This document shows positions 1 to 11,258 of a stretch of DNA of 64,000 bases, in pieces. The first letter of the stretch is position 1; each line of letters opens with the position of its first letter. The translations under genes and the position numbers were made by a program. The notes beneath the pieces were generated by a model. That model was not told the origin of the DNA and made no database searches. It was given only the letters and a program-made list of their open reading frames with translations. Source of the stretch: Hibiscus mutabilis (taxonomy: Eukaryota; Streptophyta; Magnoliopsida; Malvales; Malvaceae); contig CM033745.1 of NCBI GenBank assembly GCA_019671005.1, forward strand, positions 36,873,834 to 36,937,833. Reading direction: 5' to 3'.

Positions 1-117
1 TCAACCCATGTTAGGTTTTTCCACCCTATATATGACTTTATATAGCCTGTATATTTGGCTTTTTGGCGTGTTGTGCGATAATTCAAATCTCATATTTATT
101 TATTTTAATATATTTTT

Positions 118-320
118 TATTTCGGGTTGTCTTCGGTTTGGGTTGCTTTCAGTTCGGGTGAAATCGGTTCGGGTCTATTTTCGGTTCAACTGCAATTCGG
201 TTCGGTTTATTTTAGGTTTCGAATCAAATTTGAGTTATCGTGTTTGGGTCGATTTTGAGTCTCGATTTAGGTAAATCGGTCCGGTTTTCGGGTCTCGGGT
301 TAAGTTTGTCAGGTATATGG
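118..320. repeat. Degenerate TCGGGTT/TTCGGTT-rich repeat
   Basis: The stretch is dominated by short variants of TCGGGT and TTCGGTT without a fixed period. Open frames across it are low-complexity and show no domain. Similar CGGGT-rich tracts occur at the ends of plant MITEs, but I see no paired end here. Positions 321-662, where later CKX exons would be expected on the minus strand, hold no recognisable coding sequence. Confidence 0.4.
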
Positions 321-662
321 ATGTGATGAATTATAGCTCAGATATTTTCTATTCTTTTTTATTTTTTTTAATAATTCGTGCTATGACGCGAGACAAGAAT
401 AGGCCATGTCCTCCGTCGCCGAGGGTCATACACGTGTAAGCAATATCGGAGTTTTCTTTTGACTTTATTTTCATTGTCCGACGTGGACATGGTTGATGAA
501 AGGGACCCGATTTTTGGCTATAGGGACCCACTTAAAAAGTCAAAAACTCAAGTCATCTTTTTAAATCGTTCATTGCCTGTTTAAGGTTCTCATCTTGTTG
601 TGTTGCTACCATATGCAGGAGATTATTAAAAAAATTCAAAAATGAAATTAAATATATATTAC

Positions 663-1725
663 CGTATCAACGGTCGAAGGCTGGTCACCGTTGCGGTATT
701 GGAAAGCCACTTCGAGACAGTAGAGGACTGAACCCGCTGTTGAAGGGATAAGCGCCAGGTTGAATCCATGGTTCGGGTCCAATGGTACGGATAGCCAGCC
801 ATTAACCGGGTCATCATTGTTGGAAAATACGAAACCTTCTACGTAATCAAACGACTCGCCGTCTTTCCCACTCACCAGAAACTCAGCATCCCGAGTGAAC
901 TCCTCAAACTCGGAGTACACTACCCTTATATATCTTACCTGATCACATAAATAAATAAATAAAAACAAAATCATCGTAGAACAACCTAAATTACGTAGCG
1001 TAAAAGTGTTACTCATGCAATGAAACCCACCATGTCTGGAGCTGTCTGAAGCTTAACCCTTGCTCGGGTAATAATACCGAACTGGCCCAACCCGCCGAGG
1101 ACTCCGAAGAAGAGTTCCGGTTTTCGGAGCAGACGGTTATATCTCCTTTCCCGGTTACAACGTCCAATTCCATTACGTTTGATATTTGAGGACCATAACG
1201 GAAGGCCTGACCACTGACGCCAGCGTTGGATAATGTCCCACCCACCGTTAATCCCAAGTAATCGGTCCACGACCTGGGGGCCAAACCAAACTCCGAAACG
1301 CACCGTGTCAAGACGTCTTCCCATAATGCCCCGCCGGAGACATCGATGTAATCAGGGGAGGAACCATCTATTGTTAAGAGTCGGAAATGGTTTTCCTCCG
1401 TGGAACGCATGTCTATCACGAGCCCTCCATCGGTCATTGCCTGACCGTTGACGGAGTGGCTGTTACCCCTCGCCGCTACCGTCGTGTGAAGAACCCGCGA
1501 CGCGGCCTTAATAACCCGAGCTATATCATCTGCTCCTGACGGTTTAATCAAAGCCAACGGCAGAGCCGAATAAAGATAGCCGAAATCTTTGCTGGCCACG
1601 ACGGTACTGCCGCCGGTTTCGATGCTGCCTTGGAGGTCGAGGGATTTAGTTATGGTAGAAATATCGTAATCGGGTTTGGGTTCCCCGTCGGTATCGAGTA
1701 GGATTTGTTCCAAGTAAGTTATCAT
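663..1725 (-). pseudogene. CKX7-like cytokinin dehydrogenase, 5' two exons, frameshifted and truncated
   Basis: Cytokinin dehydrogenases are FAD enzymes that cleave the N6 side chain of cytokinins. Exon 1 is 1031-1725 and exon 2 is 663-938, with a 92-bp GT-AG intron (939-1030) and a GT donor at 662-661. The protein starts MITYLEQ with no signal peptide, which matches the cytosolic CKX7 type rather than secreted or vacuolar members. Visible motifs are ARGNSHSVNGQA (the FAD-binding region; the His of HS, known in the family to bind FAD covalently, is kept but the preceding Gly of GHS is Ser), WTDYLGLTVGGTLSNAG, SGQAFRYGPQ, LGGLGQFGIITRA in a second frame, then IRVVYSEFEEF and FDYVEGFVF in exon 2. 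The reading frame breaks near 1120, where SEN runs out of frame just before PELFFGVLGG; one base, or one plus a multiple of three, is missing. The remaining C-terminal half (substrate-binding domain) is absent downstream. The frameshift plus lost exons make this a pseudogene unless the assembly is wrong. Confidence 0.88.
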
Positions 1726-2058
1726 CTTTCTAGACTTTGCTGCAAATGGGAATGTAAAAAAGGCTTAGATAATTTCGTTTTCTCTACCTTTTGTTAAATT
1801 CGAAAGAAAGAATAATTATAAACACTACAAATCTAGTTTGGAAGTAATAGCATGGGTGAGGGATTAAATACGCCGAAACTAGGAAGCTGTTTATATTTTC
1901 ATAAATGATTTTTTTAATTTAACTAATTTATTTTAGGAGGAAAATTCGGTTGACGTCAGTTTAATTTAATTAATGAGTAAACTATATATTTAATCATTGA
2001 ATTATTTTTTAGTTTTAAAGGTCAAATTTTAAAATTATAAAATAATTACGAACCCAAC
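1726..2058. other. AT-rich upstream region of the CKX fragment
   Basis: No ORF or RNA gene is seen. It would hold the promoter of the CKX-like gene. An ATATAAA-like word lies near 1875-1895 when read on the minus strand, too common in AT-rich DNA to assign. Confidence 0.3.
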
Positions 2059-2207
2059 AAGTGTCCCTGTAAAACATTGGATGTTGTTCATCCGATAAGA
2101 TACGAGTTCAATTACTCTGTCTACAAGGTGTATGTGCATTGTCAAAGAGTTAAGAATATCTATAAATATATATTATATTATAATCATTTTAGACTATTTA
2201 AAAAAAT
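2059..2207 (+). mobile_element. SINE-like repeat, copy 1
   Basis: This stretch matches 22580-22725 by eye over about 145 bp. Both share a box-B-like core (GAGTTCAATTACTCTGTCT here, GGGTTCAATCACTCTGTCT there), a CAAGGTGT/CGAGGTGT segment, GTTAAGAATATCT and an end TTTAGACTATT followed by A-runs. An internal pol III box B plus an A-rich 3' end suggests a tRNA-derived SINE. Box A is not convincing and TSDs were not found. The flank to about 2850 is AT-rich without genes. Confidence 0.45.
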
Positions 2208-2924
2208 TATAGAATAATTATTAAATTTATAGAAAAAAAATACTTTTTTCATTCTTTTTGAACTTTTTCTTCAATATATTGACCTATTATTTTCACCTGT
2301 AAATTAACAGTACCTTAATTTTAAAGGCCAGATTTTAAAATTATAGAATAAGTACTAAATTTATAGAAAATTACTTTTTAACCACTCTGTCATTAATCAT
2401 CTAGAGGGGAATCATGTTGCATGCTAACTTAATGATTAGTATTTCATTTTGTTTTTCTTCACTGTAATTAAAATTTAATTCGTTGCTCTTTATATATTTT
2501 AAAGTGATAATTTAAAAAATAAAAAAATATATAAAAAATAAAAAATCATATTTTTTAAACTATAAAAAATGTTTTAACTAAAATATTTATATGATTTAAA
2601 AAAATCTAAAATTCTAAAAGAAATTAAATGACAATGTATCAATTATCACAATCCAATCCAATAATGTAAACTCAAATGATATTTACAAACCTAAATAGTT
2701 TTTCAAAATAAACATCTAATTCCTTTCAAAAATAAAATAAACAACTGAATAATTTAAACCTTCAAGGAAAAAGAATGTGTAATGCGAACTCAAATGATAT
2801 TAGCGAAAGAAAACGGGGCAAATCATATTAAAGAATTAACTTGTGTTATCAGGTTAAGTTTGCTTACGGTAACTCTTGAGGCTTCTAGGGACATATTGCA
2901 TCTGCATATCATAATTTTACACGC

Positions 2925-3052
2925 TTTTTGGATCGTTGAATGGTGAAATGTATGGCTCAGATTCATTCCTTACTTTTTTAAGTGATAATCTTCATATATT
3001 CTACTGTTAATCTTAGTCATCTATTTCACTCATCCAGCAATCCAAAAACATG
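2925..3052 (-). repeat. MITE fragment related to the 17.3-18.1 kb family
   Basis: The words AGTGATAATCTTCATATATT and ATCTATTTCACTCATCCA match the inverted copy at 17797-18018 (AGTGATAATCTTCACATATC, ATCCATTTCACTCATCTAA). It sits just downstream of the GASA fragment and may mark the place where the rest of that gene was lost. Confidence 0.5.
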
Positions 3053-3168
3053 TAAAGCTTAAAAACTCCTACCATTGCGTGTATAGATATATGGCTTTAA
3101 AAAAGAGAATAAAAAATGTAGAATTAATTGATCATAATCATGACCTCCTTGTCCATACGATGCCAAGA

Positions 3169-3232
3169 CCTGTAAATGAAGAGAAATCAAAGGAAACTTT
3201 TGCAAAAATTTAGAAATTTGATAATAAAATAG

Positions 3233-3270
<38 letters not shown>

Positions 3271-3340
3271 GCACCATAGTTTGGAACATGAAGGTGATAA
3301 TGAGAAGTAAGAGAAAAGCAACAAGTTTAGCCATTGGCAT
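3169..3340 (-). pseudogene. GASA/snakin-type gene, 5' fragment (signal-peptide exon and start of exon 2)
   Basis: GASA/snakin proteins are small secreted peptides with a C-terminal 12-cysteine domain. Exon 1 (3275-3340) encodes MPMAKLVAFLLLLIITFMFQ followed by Thr-Met, a hydrophobic signal peptide. A GT donor at 3274-3273 and an AG acceptor at 3170 define a 105-bp intron, and exon 2 opens with VLASYGQGGHDYDQ. The combination of MAKL.AFLLL...QTMV.AS.G.GGH.YD is the known N-terminal signature of one GASA subgroup. After YDQ no GT donor follows and no cysteine-rich exon is present; the frame runs into AT-rich sequence and the MITE fragment at 2925-3052. This is a 5' fragment that cannot make a snakin peptide. 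The alternative, distant 3' exons, is unlikely because GASA introns are normally short. Confidence 0.65.
3236..3269. repeat. (AG)n microsatellite in the GASA intron
   Basis: About 17 uninterrupted AG units (CT on the gene strand) begin six bases inside the 5' splice site of the GASA-like intron. An open frame through it (Ser-Leu repeats) is an artefact. Confidence 0.95.
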
Positions 3341-3476
3341 TAATTGTGATTCAAAGGAAGCAAGGGATAGGGCAAAGAGAACTAAAGTTTGAGTATGAAT
3401 AGCAATAGGACTTTTGGGATGGAGAAAACTAAGCTTTGAGTATGATTAGGGTTTTTGGGATTGGAACATTTCTATT

Positions 3477-3483
3477 CTATATA
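3477..3483 (-). promoter_or_regulatory. Possible TATA box of the GASA-like fragment
   Basis: TATATAG on the minus strand lies about 140 bp upstream of the ATG at 3340. Between them is an imperfect duplicated segment (3379-3420 and 3427-3460, both with TTTGAGTATGA and TTTTGGGAT). Position and sequence are plausible; there is no other support. Confidence 0.35.
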
Positions 3484-3489
3484 GCTTTG

Positions 3490-4190
3490 GTAAGTATGTT
3501 CAATGTTTATATAACAAAGAACCTTAACCGTCACTCTTTTATACTGTTGGCTGAATATATATATATAAAAAGTAAAAAATCTAGATAAGCTCTAGAGTTA
3601 CTTAAAGAGAAAATTAGAACACTTAAAAAGTCAAAACATGTCACGATAATCTGATAATGTGAGTTGCTCAAACTTAATTTGGTTCGATAATTATCAAATC
3701 ATTAAATTATATTCAAAAATTTTAAACCAACTTCATAAAAATTATGAATTTAAGGGTAACATGATAATAAGGCTTAAGGGTAACATAAACCATGTGAACT
3801 TTAAAAAAAAATCAATTAATCCTCTAAATATTTTTTAAGCTCTTATACTCATATCTAACAGTTTTTTTAGATCTGTTGGGTCAATGTGTCATGTTACAAT
3901 GGTGTCACTTGATATTTCAAAAAAAATGTTTAAAAATTATGAAAAACTTATGAAAATTATAAAAACTAGTTTTCTAAAAACAAACATGTAAATGTCACAT
4001 GACAGAACTATAGTGTGTCACATGACAATAATAACTCAAGAAAAAATGTTAAAAATTGATGGTCACAATTGGTTAAAGGGCTTAATTGATTTAATTTATT
4101 GGTTTAGAGGTTTAATTGTGTATAAAAAGTTCAAGGGCTTAATTGATTTTTTCTCAAAAATTCAAGGGCTTATGATATGCTTAATATTAA
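3490..4190. other. AT-rich spacer without genes
   Basis: No gene is seen. It includes two TGTCACATGACA near-palindromes (about 3995-4030) and a repeated word AAGGGCTTAATTGATTT (about 4075 and 4135), suggesting an old, unclassified repeat ending at the next element. Confidence 0.35.
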
Positions 4191-5017
4191 GGCTTAAATG
4201 AAAAATAGGTGCCTAAAGTATTCCTTTTTGAACTTTAGGTTCCTAAAGTATTTTTTTTGTAAAGTAGGTGCCCAAAGTTTTAAAAGTTATAATTTTAGGT
4301 GCTTGATCGTTAATGGGTGTTAAAAAAATTCTTTAACCAATCAATGCTTGACACATGGCATTTTTTTTTTCAAAATTAAAAATCTAAAACAAAAAATCAG
4401 TTTTTCATAAAATCTCGAAATTTTAAAAAAAATTACAAAACAGTCCCAAATCCCTAAAATTACCCAAACCCCCAAATCGCTGCCCCTTCCACCGCCGATA
4501 GTCACCCCTGAGCACAACCCTTTGGTCATTGGTCATCGGACCAAGGCGGTCATTTTCCCCAACACGGCGTCGCCGAAAACGCCGAACGACGTGCAACCGA
4601 ACGTCGAATGCCAAATCGATGTTCGGCTGGCACGGCGTTCGGCCTTTTTGGCGACGCCGTGTTGGGGAAAATAACCACCTTGGTCCGACGACTAAAGGGG
4701 TGTGCTCCGGTGGAAGGGGCGACGATTTGAGGGTTTGGGTAATTTTAGGGATTTTAGGACTATTTTGTAATTTTTTAAAATTTTGGGATTTTATGAAAAA
4801 CTAAATTTTTTGAGTGTTTTTCTTTAAAAAAAATTTAAAAAATCAAATAGTGTCATGTGTCAAGCATTGATTGGTTAAAAAAAATTAACAACCATTAACG
4901 GTCAGACACTTAAAACTATAACTTTTGAAACTTTGGACACCTAGTTTTACAAAAAAATACCTTAGGCACATAAAGTTCAAAAAGGCATACTTGGGGCATC
5001 TATTTTTCATTTAAGCC
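4191..5017. mobile_element. Foldback (long-TIR) MULE-type MITE, copy 1
   Basis: The arms are inverted over roughly 170-200 bp each: the left begins GGCTTAAATGAAAAATAG and the right ends CTATTTTTCATTTAAGCC. Mirrored blocks include GTGCCTAAAGTA, CAATCAATGCTTGACACATG and CCCAAATCCCTAAAATTACC. Flanks TAATATTAA (4182-4190) and TAATAATAA (5018-5026) fit a 9-bp TSD with one mismatch. The centre is GC-rich (CACCGCCGATAG, GCGACGCCGTGTTGG) and is itself partly palindromic; open frames there read the same in mirrored form and are not genes. Same family as 40842-41600 and 62841-63632. Confidence 0.8.

Positions 5018-5049
<32 letters not shown>
5018..5049. repeat. (TAA)n microsatellite
   Basis: About ten TAA units follow directly on the right end of the foldback element and overlap its presumed TSD. 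From 5050 to 5815 the DNA is AT-rich with no gene; 5650-5770 is a degenerate AAAATTTAAGATT repeat. Confidence 0.9.
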
Positions 5050-5050
<1 letters not shown>

Positions 5051-5815
5051 GTCTTTACTTTGATTGTTACTTAATTAATGATGTCAGTTATAGTTTTCAT
5101 GCTTATGAAATATAAAAATTAAAGTGACAAATTCTTTAAATGCAAGAATAGTTAGTGTACAAAAATATTATGCAATTGGCTAAAGTCAACTTATTAATTA
5201 ATTGTAACCAAAATTAGTGTTAATTAGATGGTAGATGTTTTTCAAGTGTACTAGATATCAATTCATTTTCATTGAAAATAAAGAGTTCACACATTTCACC
5301 TGGACAAATAATTGATATGATATTCTTTATTAATTTATGGCTGAGCCTGTAAGCCTAAAATAAAAAGTCTTATAGTTTGATAATTAATTAAATAATTAAA
5401 ATGAGTGCAACATTTGAACTACTGATAAAAGAGTATACTTGTAGGCTGCAAAAGGAGTAAAGAAGCAACAACAAGATTCAGGAAATCCAACGGACAAGTT
5501 TAGATTAATTAGTTTTAGTTTTAGTCAAATAATTCTTTTAGTTAATTAGTGGGGATATGTGTCTACTCTATGACGTGCAACAAACGTATAATTATTAATA
5601 GAAATCCTTAATCTCTTTTGGTGTATTTTTTTGTACTCTCACGTTAAAAAATATATTCAAAATTTAAAGTTAAAATTTAAGATTAAAATTTAAGATTGAA
5701 ATTTAAAAAATTAAAAATTAATGTATTTTTAAAATTTAAAATTTAAAATTAAAGCTTAAAATTTAATTTTTTAAGATTAAAGTACAAAAAAGATCACCGA
5801 AAAGTAACAAATAAC

Positions 5816-5917
5816 TTTTATTCTATAATTGTAACCATGTAGGGTGAGATGTATTTGATGGACAAATTTTATTCTATAATTGTAACCATGTAGGGTGAGA
5901 TGTATTTGATGGACAAA
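5816..5917. repeat. Exact 51-bp tandem duplication
   Basis: Two identical 51-bp units (5816-5866 and 5867-5917), each starting TTTTATTCTATAATTG and ending TTTGATGGACAAA, indicate a recent duplication. Confidence 0.95.
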
Positions 5918-6132
5918 CTTTTTATTACTTTTCAATAATTAAAGTTGTTGATTTGACGATATTCTCAGCGATATTTGGACATATATAAAAATATTAATTT
6001 TCAACATTTTAATTTGATTATAATTTTTGTGTTGAATTTTTTAATAGTAATATCTGTGTTTAATTTTAAATTTATTTAAATATAAAATATACCGTTCAAA
6101 CCCTAATATTTAAAAAAACAATATCACCTTTT

Positions 6133-7415
6133 TGTAATCACTCATTTTTGATCGGGTTTTAGTATTATTAGTGTTATTATAATAGTAAAATTATATATAT
6201 AAAAAGCAAAAAAAACAAAAAAAAATAATAATAATAAAAAAAGGGGAGGGGAGTGGAGCACAAGGCTCCACGTCACCCTTCTCCCCCTATAAATAGAGGA
6301 GGCACCAGCAGCAAAGAAGAAAAAGAAAAATTGCATTGCTTGCAATTGGAAGCAATTGCAATTGGGGCAGGTAGGCCAATTCGGCTAGCCCAGGACCGGG
6401 GTAATATCCTCGGTCCTAACCGATTCGATCGGGGTCCTATTTTAGGTCCGATCTAGTTAATATTTTTGGAGAGGTCGTGGTAGATCTCGGTGGGGTTCAA
6501 TCGGGGTTCGTCGTTCGAGCTCCTAGTTAGGTATATTTTCTTCCCTTTTTTATTAGTGTTGTAATTTTTATAATTTAATGAAGTATTAGTTATTTTAAAA
6601 TTGTGGTCTTATTTTTTATTTTGTATGTTTATGTTTTAGATTAATATTTAATATGTTTTAAATTTGTGTTTTATATTAATATTTTATTTATGTTAGATAT
6701 GTTTTTATTTATGAGTTAGATTAATATTTATGTATGTATGTTTTAGAATAGAATTTTATGTTGAATTTGTTTTTTATGTTAGATTAATATTTATGAATAT
6801 TAGTATTTTGTTTATGCTAGATATGTTTTTATTTATGAGTTAGATTAATATGTATATATGTATGTTTTAGTTTAGCATTTTATTTATGTTAGATTAATAT
6901 TCTGTTATGTTAATATTTATTGCATTTAAATTATTTGCCATGTTTTATATTTTGCCCACTAAGATTGCATATCGAGATATAAATTGTCAATGCGGTACCC
7001 TTTTATCCGAGCGTAAACGGGGCCAGTATCAGGCGTAGTGATAGTGGTTGGGCGTTTATTCTCGGATAACGGGGCCCTTAAAATTTATTCGCAATTATGA
7101 TCAAATTTTAAGATAATCGTCACTTTAATCCGGAAAATCCAATATTAATAAAGCGGTAATTATTAAAGTATCAATTTTGGGCGGTGTAGGGGTGCTAATC
7201 CTTCCCTATCCGTAACCGACTCCCGAACCCAATAGTTTTTGAATCTCTGGTTTTATGGTGTCCGACCTACCTAAGTGGCCGGTGGCGACTCCATTTTTTT
7301 AAAATGCGGTTTTTTTTAAAAAACCCCACGAAATAAATATTTTTAAGAATCACAAACACCTTTCAAAAACACCTTCGAAAATCCACTTTTTTTAGCGAGA
7401 AAAGACATCGCTACA
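6133..7415 (+). repeat. 5' LTR (1283 bp)
   Basis: Starts TGTAATCACTCATTTTTG and ends GAAAAGACATCGCTACA. It carries a promoter (CCCCCTATAAATAGAGGAGG), a run of CAATTG words just downstream, and near its 3' end a conserved GTGGCGACTCCATTTTTTT segment resembling the PBS region. Open frames inside it, such as 6253-6456, are LTR sequence and recur in the 3' LTR. Confidence 0.92.
6288..6295 (+). promoter_or_regulatory. TATA box of the 5' LTR
   Basis: TATAAATA sits in a GC-richer context (CTCCCCC upstream, GAGGAGGC downstream), the usual layout of an LTR promoter. The same box is at 15059-15066 in the 3' LTR. Confidence 0.75.
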
Positions 7416-7417
7416 GA

Positions 7418-7435
7418 TGGCGACTCCGCTGGGGA
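7418..7435 (+). other. Primer-binding site (Ogre-type)
   Basis: TGGCGACTCCGCTGGGGA starts two bases after the 5' LTR. This PBS is characteristic of Ogre-like elements and is described as pairing with a tRNA-Arg 3' end; the tRNA identity is from general knowledge, not tested here. Confidence 0.8.
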
Positions 7436-9689
7436 TAATTTTTTGTTTTTCAAAAACAAATGAGAGTCAAGCTTTCAAAATAATTACCGCTTTATTAATA
7501 TTAGAAATTCGGGTTAAAGTGACTATTAAATTAACATTCGGTCTTAATTGCGCGTTTATTTTAACGCATTTAAAATATGGCATATAAACCCGTCTTTTTA
7601 AGTGGGGGAAAACGCTAATGCTTTCGTGGAGATATCGTTCTCCGTATGGGCCTAGCAAGTACCTTGGGGCTCGAGTACCTTATGTTTTCGTAAGGATATC
7701 GTTCCTTCGACGGGCATAAGCGAATGGGTCCCCCGAATTGAACCGGATGAAAAGAGCCTATAATGGGTGATGATCGGGGCCTTTCTACCCTTAGTAGGGG
7801 ACAGCAAGGACAATTCGGGTACCTCCTAGCACCAACACTGCATGTAGAGAACATAGAAACCCACCTGTTAGAGCCATGCGGATAACCTTAGGTGTTTTGG
7901 ACTAGATAAATAGGGTCGTTTTGTTTATTTACCTTATTTAATTTGTCCTTTTATTTATGTATTTATTATTTTTATCCGATACTAACTCATTTCTTTTTTG
8001 TGTTTTATTTTATTTTTACACATATTTTTGTTGCATTATCATTGCATCCACATTACATAGAGGCGTTGATTCAAGTGGTTTGCCCGATTAGAAAATCTTT
8101 CATCATGGAAAAAGGTGTCTTAGGAAGGAGGCATTGATCCGGTTGTATGACATTGGTCGAAATTAATCAACAGATCCGAGGTAACAATTTGCCGAACAAG
8201 CGTGTAGTGCCAAAGTATACACACAAGACCCTAATGGTGGACATACAACGAGTTTCAAGGTGTGTGAATGACTTAGCTATCAAAGCCATGACTCTCCGAC
8301 CTTTCGTAACCCGGACATGGAAGAAGCACCAAGGTTTTTAGAGCTAGGAGGTAGAGCTAGGGATTATGTGTAGAACTTTATTTTGTAATTAAGACTTTGT
8401 AATAGACTCTTTTTGTAATAGGGACTCATTTTGTAATATGGATCTTTTTGTAATCTAGACCCTTTAATTCCCATGAAAGTCGTTCGAAAGGGTGATTACC
8501 AGCGAAATCAACGCCTTTATTTGCATTCATGTTGCATATCATGACATGGTGTTGATTCAAGAACAGTTCATTAAAAGGCTTTCAAAATAGAAAAAGTTTG
8601 CTTTGCCGGGAACGATAATATTACAGTATCAAGTTAGGCCGAGCAAAGACCAATCGCGAAAGAAGACGGCAGATGCGACAATAAGGCACGCGGCGACGTG
8701 AAGAGAAGATTCATCAAGGCCAAAACCCCAATTTTAAATCTTCACATTTGACCATTTTTAAAATTCTCAGATTTTAATTTAACTCAAAAAAAAAGAAAAA
8801 AATTGAAAATATTATTATTTTGCTTTGAAATTTCTTCTCTCATAAAACTTTCAGAATAATAATAATAACAAAAAGAAACCTAAAAGTTTCATTTTTAAGT
8901 AAGTTAAAATTTTTTATAATAAAAATGGGAAATTTTTAAACCAAATGATCTTTGAGAATTTTAATTTAAACCCTAAATTTTTTTTAAAGTACACCTTTAG
9001 GACCGATAGAATCCATCCATGTTTAGACGTATTATTCGTTTGCACCCAGAAAAGATCTTATCTGCATTATGCCTGCACTTGTTAACGTCATTTTTAGAAG
9101 CCACAAAAATAAAGATCATGACGTCACGAGTCCATAGAATAAGAAGAGAAGACAAAGTCATCCATCATCCTGAAGACGACGTCGAGACGTGGAGCATAGG
9201 TTTTGCTTCCCGAAGTCAAGATCTCCAGAAAGAAGCTAATTATCACCTGTAATTCATTATTAGTTTCTTGCAACCAGACATTTTTCTATTGATTGAAAGT
9301 CTTTTAAGGACTGTTCGAGAATCAACACCGCATTTGCATTCATGCATTGCATTGCATTACATTGTACAATCATGACATATTTTACATAACACTATCACTA
9401 CCTTGCATAAATTTTTTGGGGGGTAATCCAAATAACAATTAGAGTTTTATCATGAATAAAAGAATTGAAGACACTCAAAAATCCAGATCCGAGCAGTTAA
9501 AAGATGGGCTCGAGGAAAAAAGAGAAAACAAGAAGTTTGATGTCTTTAATGCAAGAAAACTCTGTTTGAACCCTGGGTTGGTCGTTCCTCCGAATTCCAA
9601 AGATTCTCAGATTTGCACATGATGATGGAACAAGATGCCTCAAGATTCACGCGGCCATATTCTGCAAAAGATGGAGGGATGCATTAAAA
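7436..9689 (+). other. 5' internal leader of the Ogre/Tat-like element
   Basis: Sequence between PBS and gag. Short frames at 7943-8341 and 9019-9252 have no recognised domain. It contains a TAACGCTAATGCTTTCGTGG segment and repeats of GATATCGTTC. Ogre-type elements often have a long leader; this one is decayed. Confidence 0.5.
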
Positions 9690-10005
9690 ATTACCGATCC
9701 ACTACTTCCCCGACAGTCTAGCAGGACTTACCGTGATATGATGTGCTTTGGACCTAGCACTAAGTCGTCGGTATCTCCAGGGTACGAAGATGAAACCTGA
9801 TGAAAACTTCAAGGAATGTGCTTTGAGGTGTATGTGTTTAGCGACCCAAGTGCAGCCTCCCGTAGATGAAGAGAAAAGTGAATTCCAAGCCATTTTTCTT
9901 ATTTCTTCTTTGATAAGGTGCTCGGAAAAATGAATACCAGCTTTGGGGACTTTATGACAGTTGGATAGAGAATCGAACATGCACTCCGGGACCTAAGTTT
10001 AAAGA
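9690..10005 (+). pseudogene. Degenerate gag (retrotrans_gag region) of the Ogre/Tat-like element
   Basis: Gag forms the capsid of the virus-like particle. Across two frames, with stops, the translation gives FPDSLAGL, then KMKPDENFKECALRCMCLA, TQVQPPVDEEKSEFQAIF, and after a stop FGDFMTVG and RIEHALRDL. This order matches the Tat/Ogre gag C-terminal part (FPDSL.G ... ESFKEYAQRWRE.AAQVQPPL ... F.D.V..GERIE). Only about 100 residues remain. The rest of the internal region to 11.2 kb contains no recognisable polyprotein. Confidence 0.7.
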
Positions 10006-11258
10006 CCATACCTGCCTAAGAGCAGAAGGAAACAAAGAGATAAATGGGTACCACTTTCAAAACATTGAGGCGATGGGGCATGACACTAAGAAATTTGGGG
10101 TCGTTAATAAAAAATCAAGAAGCTGGTTAATGAGGAGTCATGACGAAAAAAAATTGATCCAAATGTGAAAAAAACAAGAGAAGAGGCAAGCCTACACTAC
10201 CTTGAAGGGGCAGAATGAGTTAGCACCCGGAGATAATCCAAAGGTCCCTACGGTTTTCTCATCATTTCACAAAGAAATTCTCAAAAAAAAAATCATTGTT
10301 TATTAGAATTAAAAAAATCACATTTCCATTTAGAAAAAATTTTTCATTCTTGATTCTTTAAACATTTCATTGGGGTAGTTTTCCCATATGCATATACACA
10401 CATTTTTAATGGACATATGTATATATCATTTCTATACTAGGTCCTCGAATTTTGAATGCAACAGTATATTTGCTTCAGATCCAAAGATCAACTCTAAGTT
10501 GCATATATTTAGAAGAGATTGAATGTTGTGGTGATACTGTAAATGTGAGTATCTGCTAGTTTACTTAGGCCAACAGAGGAACAAAAGCGAGTGTTTAGAC
10601 AATGGGCAGTTCCCATTTTAAGAATTTATCTTCTCAGGCACTTGTCATTTAAGATCCTTGAAACGAAAGTTGACCCTAAACCTCTACCCCCTGAAGGCAT
10701 TCTCAGGACATTTGTGAATATGACAATGGATGTTGTTCTTTTACTTTACCAGAAAACACAAATGAGACTATACAGATTGGATACGAAGATCATAAAATCA
10801 CCAGAAGAAAGTGGTTGAAAACATGGATATGTCCAAACGAAAAGCCAAAAAAAGATAAATGGTAATCGAAAGGTCAAGCAATCCAGATCAAGTAAATATT
10901 AGAAGAGCTGCAGAGAGAGGCAATTAACTCCGAACGGAAGATCGCATCAATACCAGTATAGATACGTGTTGATTCAAGGATACATTCATAGACTCGAATA
11001 AGAAGAAAGAGATTCAATGCTAAAAACCTAGAATGAACAGTCTAAGAAAAGAGAAAAAAGAAAAAGAAAGAAAGAAAGAATATTGTATATGTTTCACACA
11101 CAGATCAAACAATACAAGAACGAGACTTCAACTATGAGCAAGAGACTGAAGGAATCCGCATTTCAAGTAAACATCAGTTTTGAAAATTAGTATAGAAGCT
11201 CGAATTGAAGCCAAGTCAAGACAAGTCGGCCCGAAGATTTCCAATTTTGAAAAAGGAA

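Noticed and set aside
3059..3274. Continuation of the GASA-like ORF through the Ser-Leu repeat
   Set aside because: The Ser-Leu run is the intronic AG microsatellite; splice sites on both sides give a better match to the family.
4341..4804. Overlapping ORFs on both strands with RRRRVGEN and FRDLG motifs
   Set aside because: They are mirror translations of the two arms and centre of the foldback element.
6253..6456. 67-codon ORF and its counterpart at 15101-15307
   Set aside because: Both lie in the LTRs just after the TATA box and have no domain; they are LTR leader sequence.
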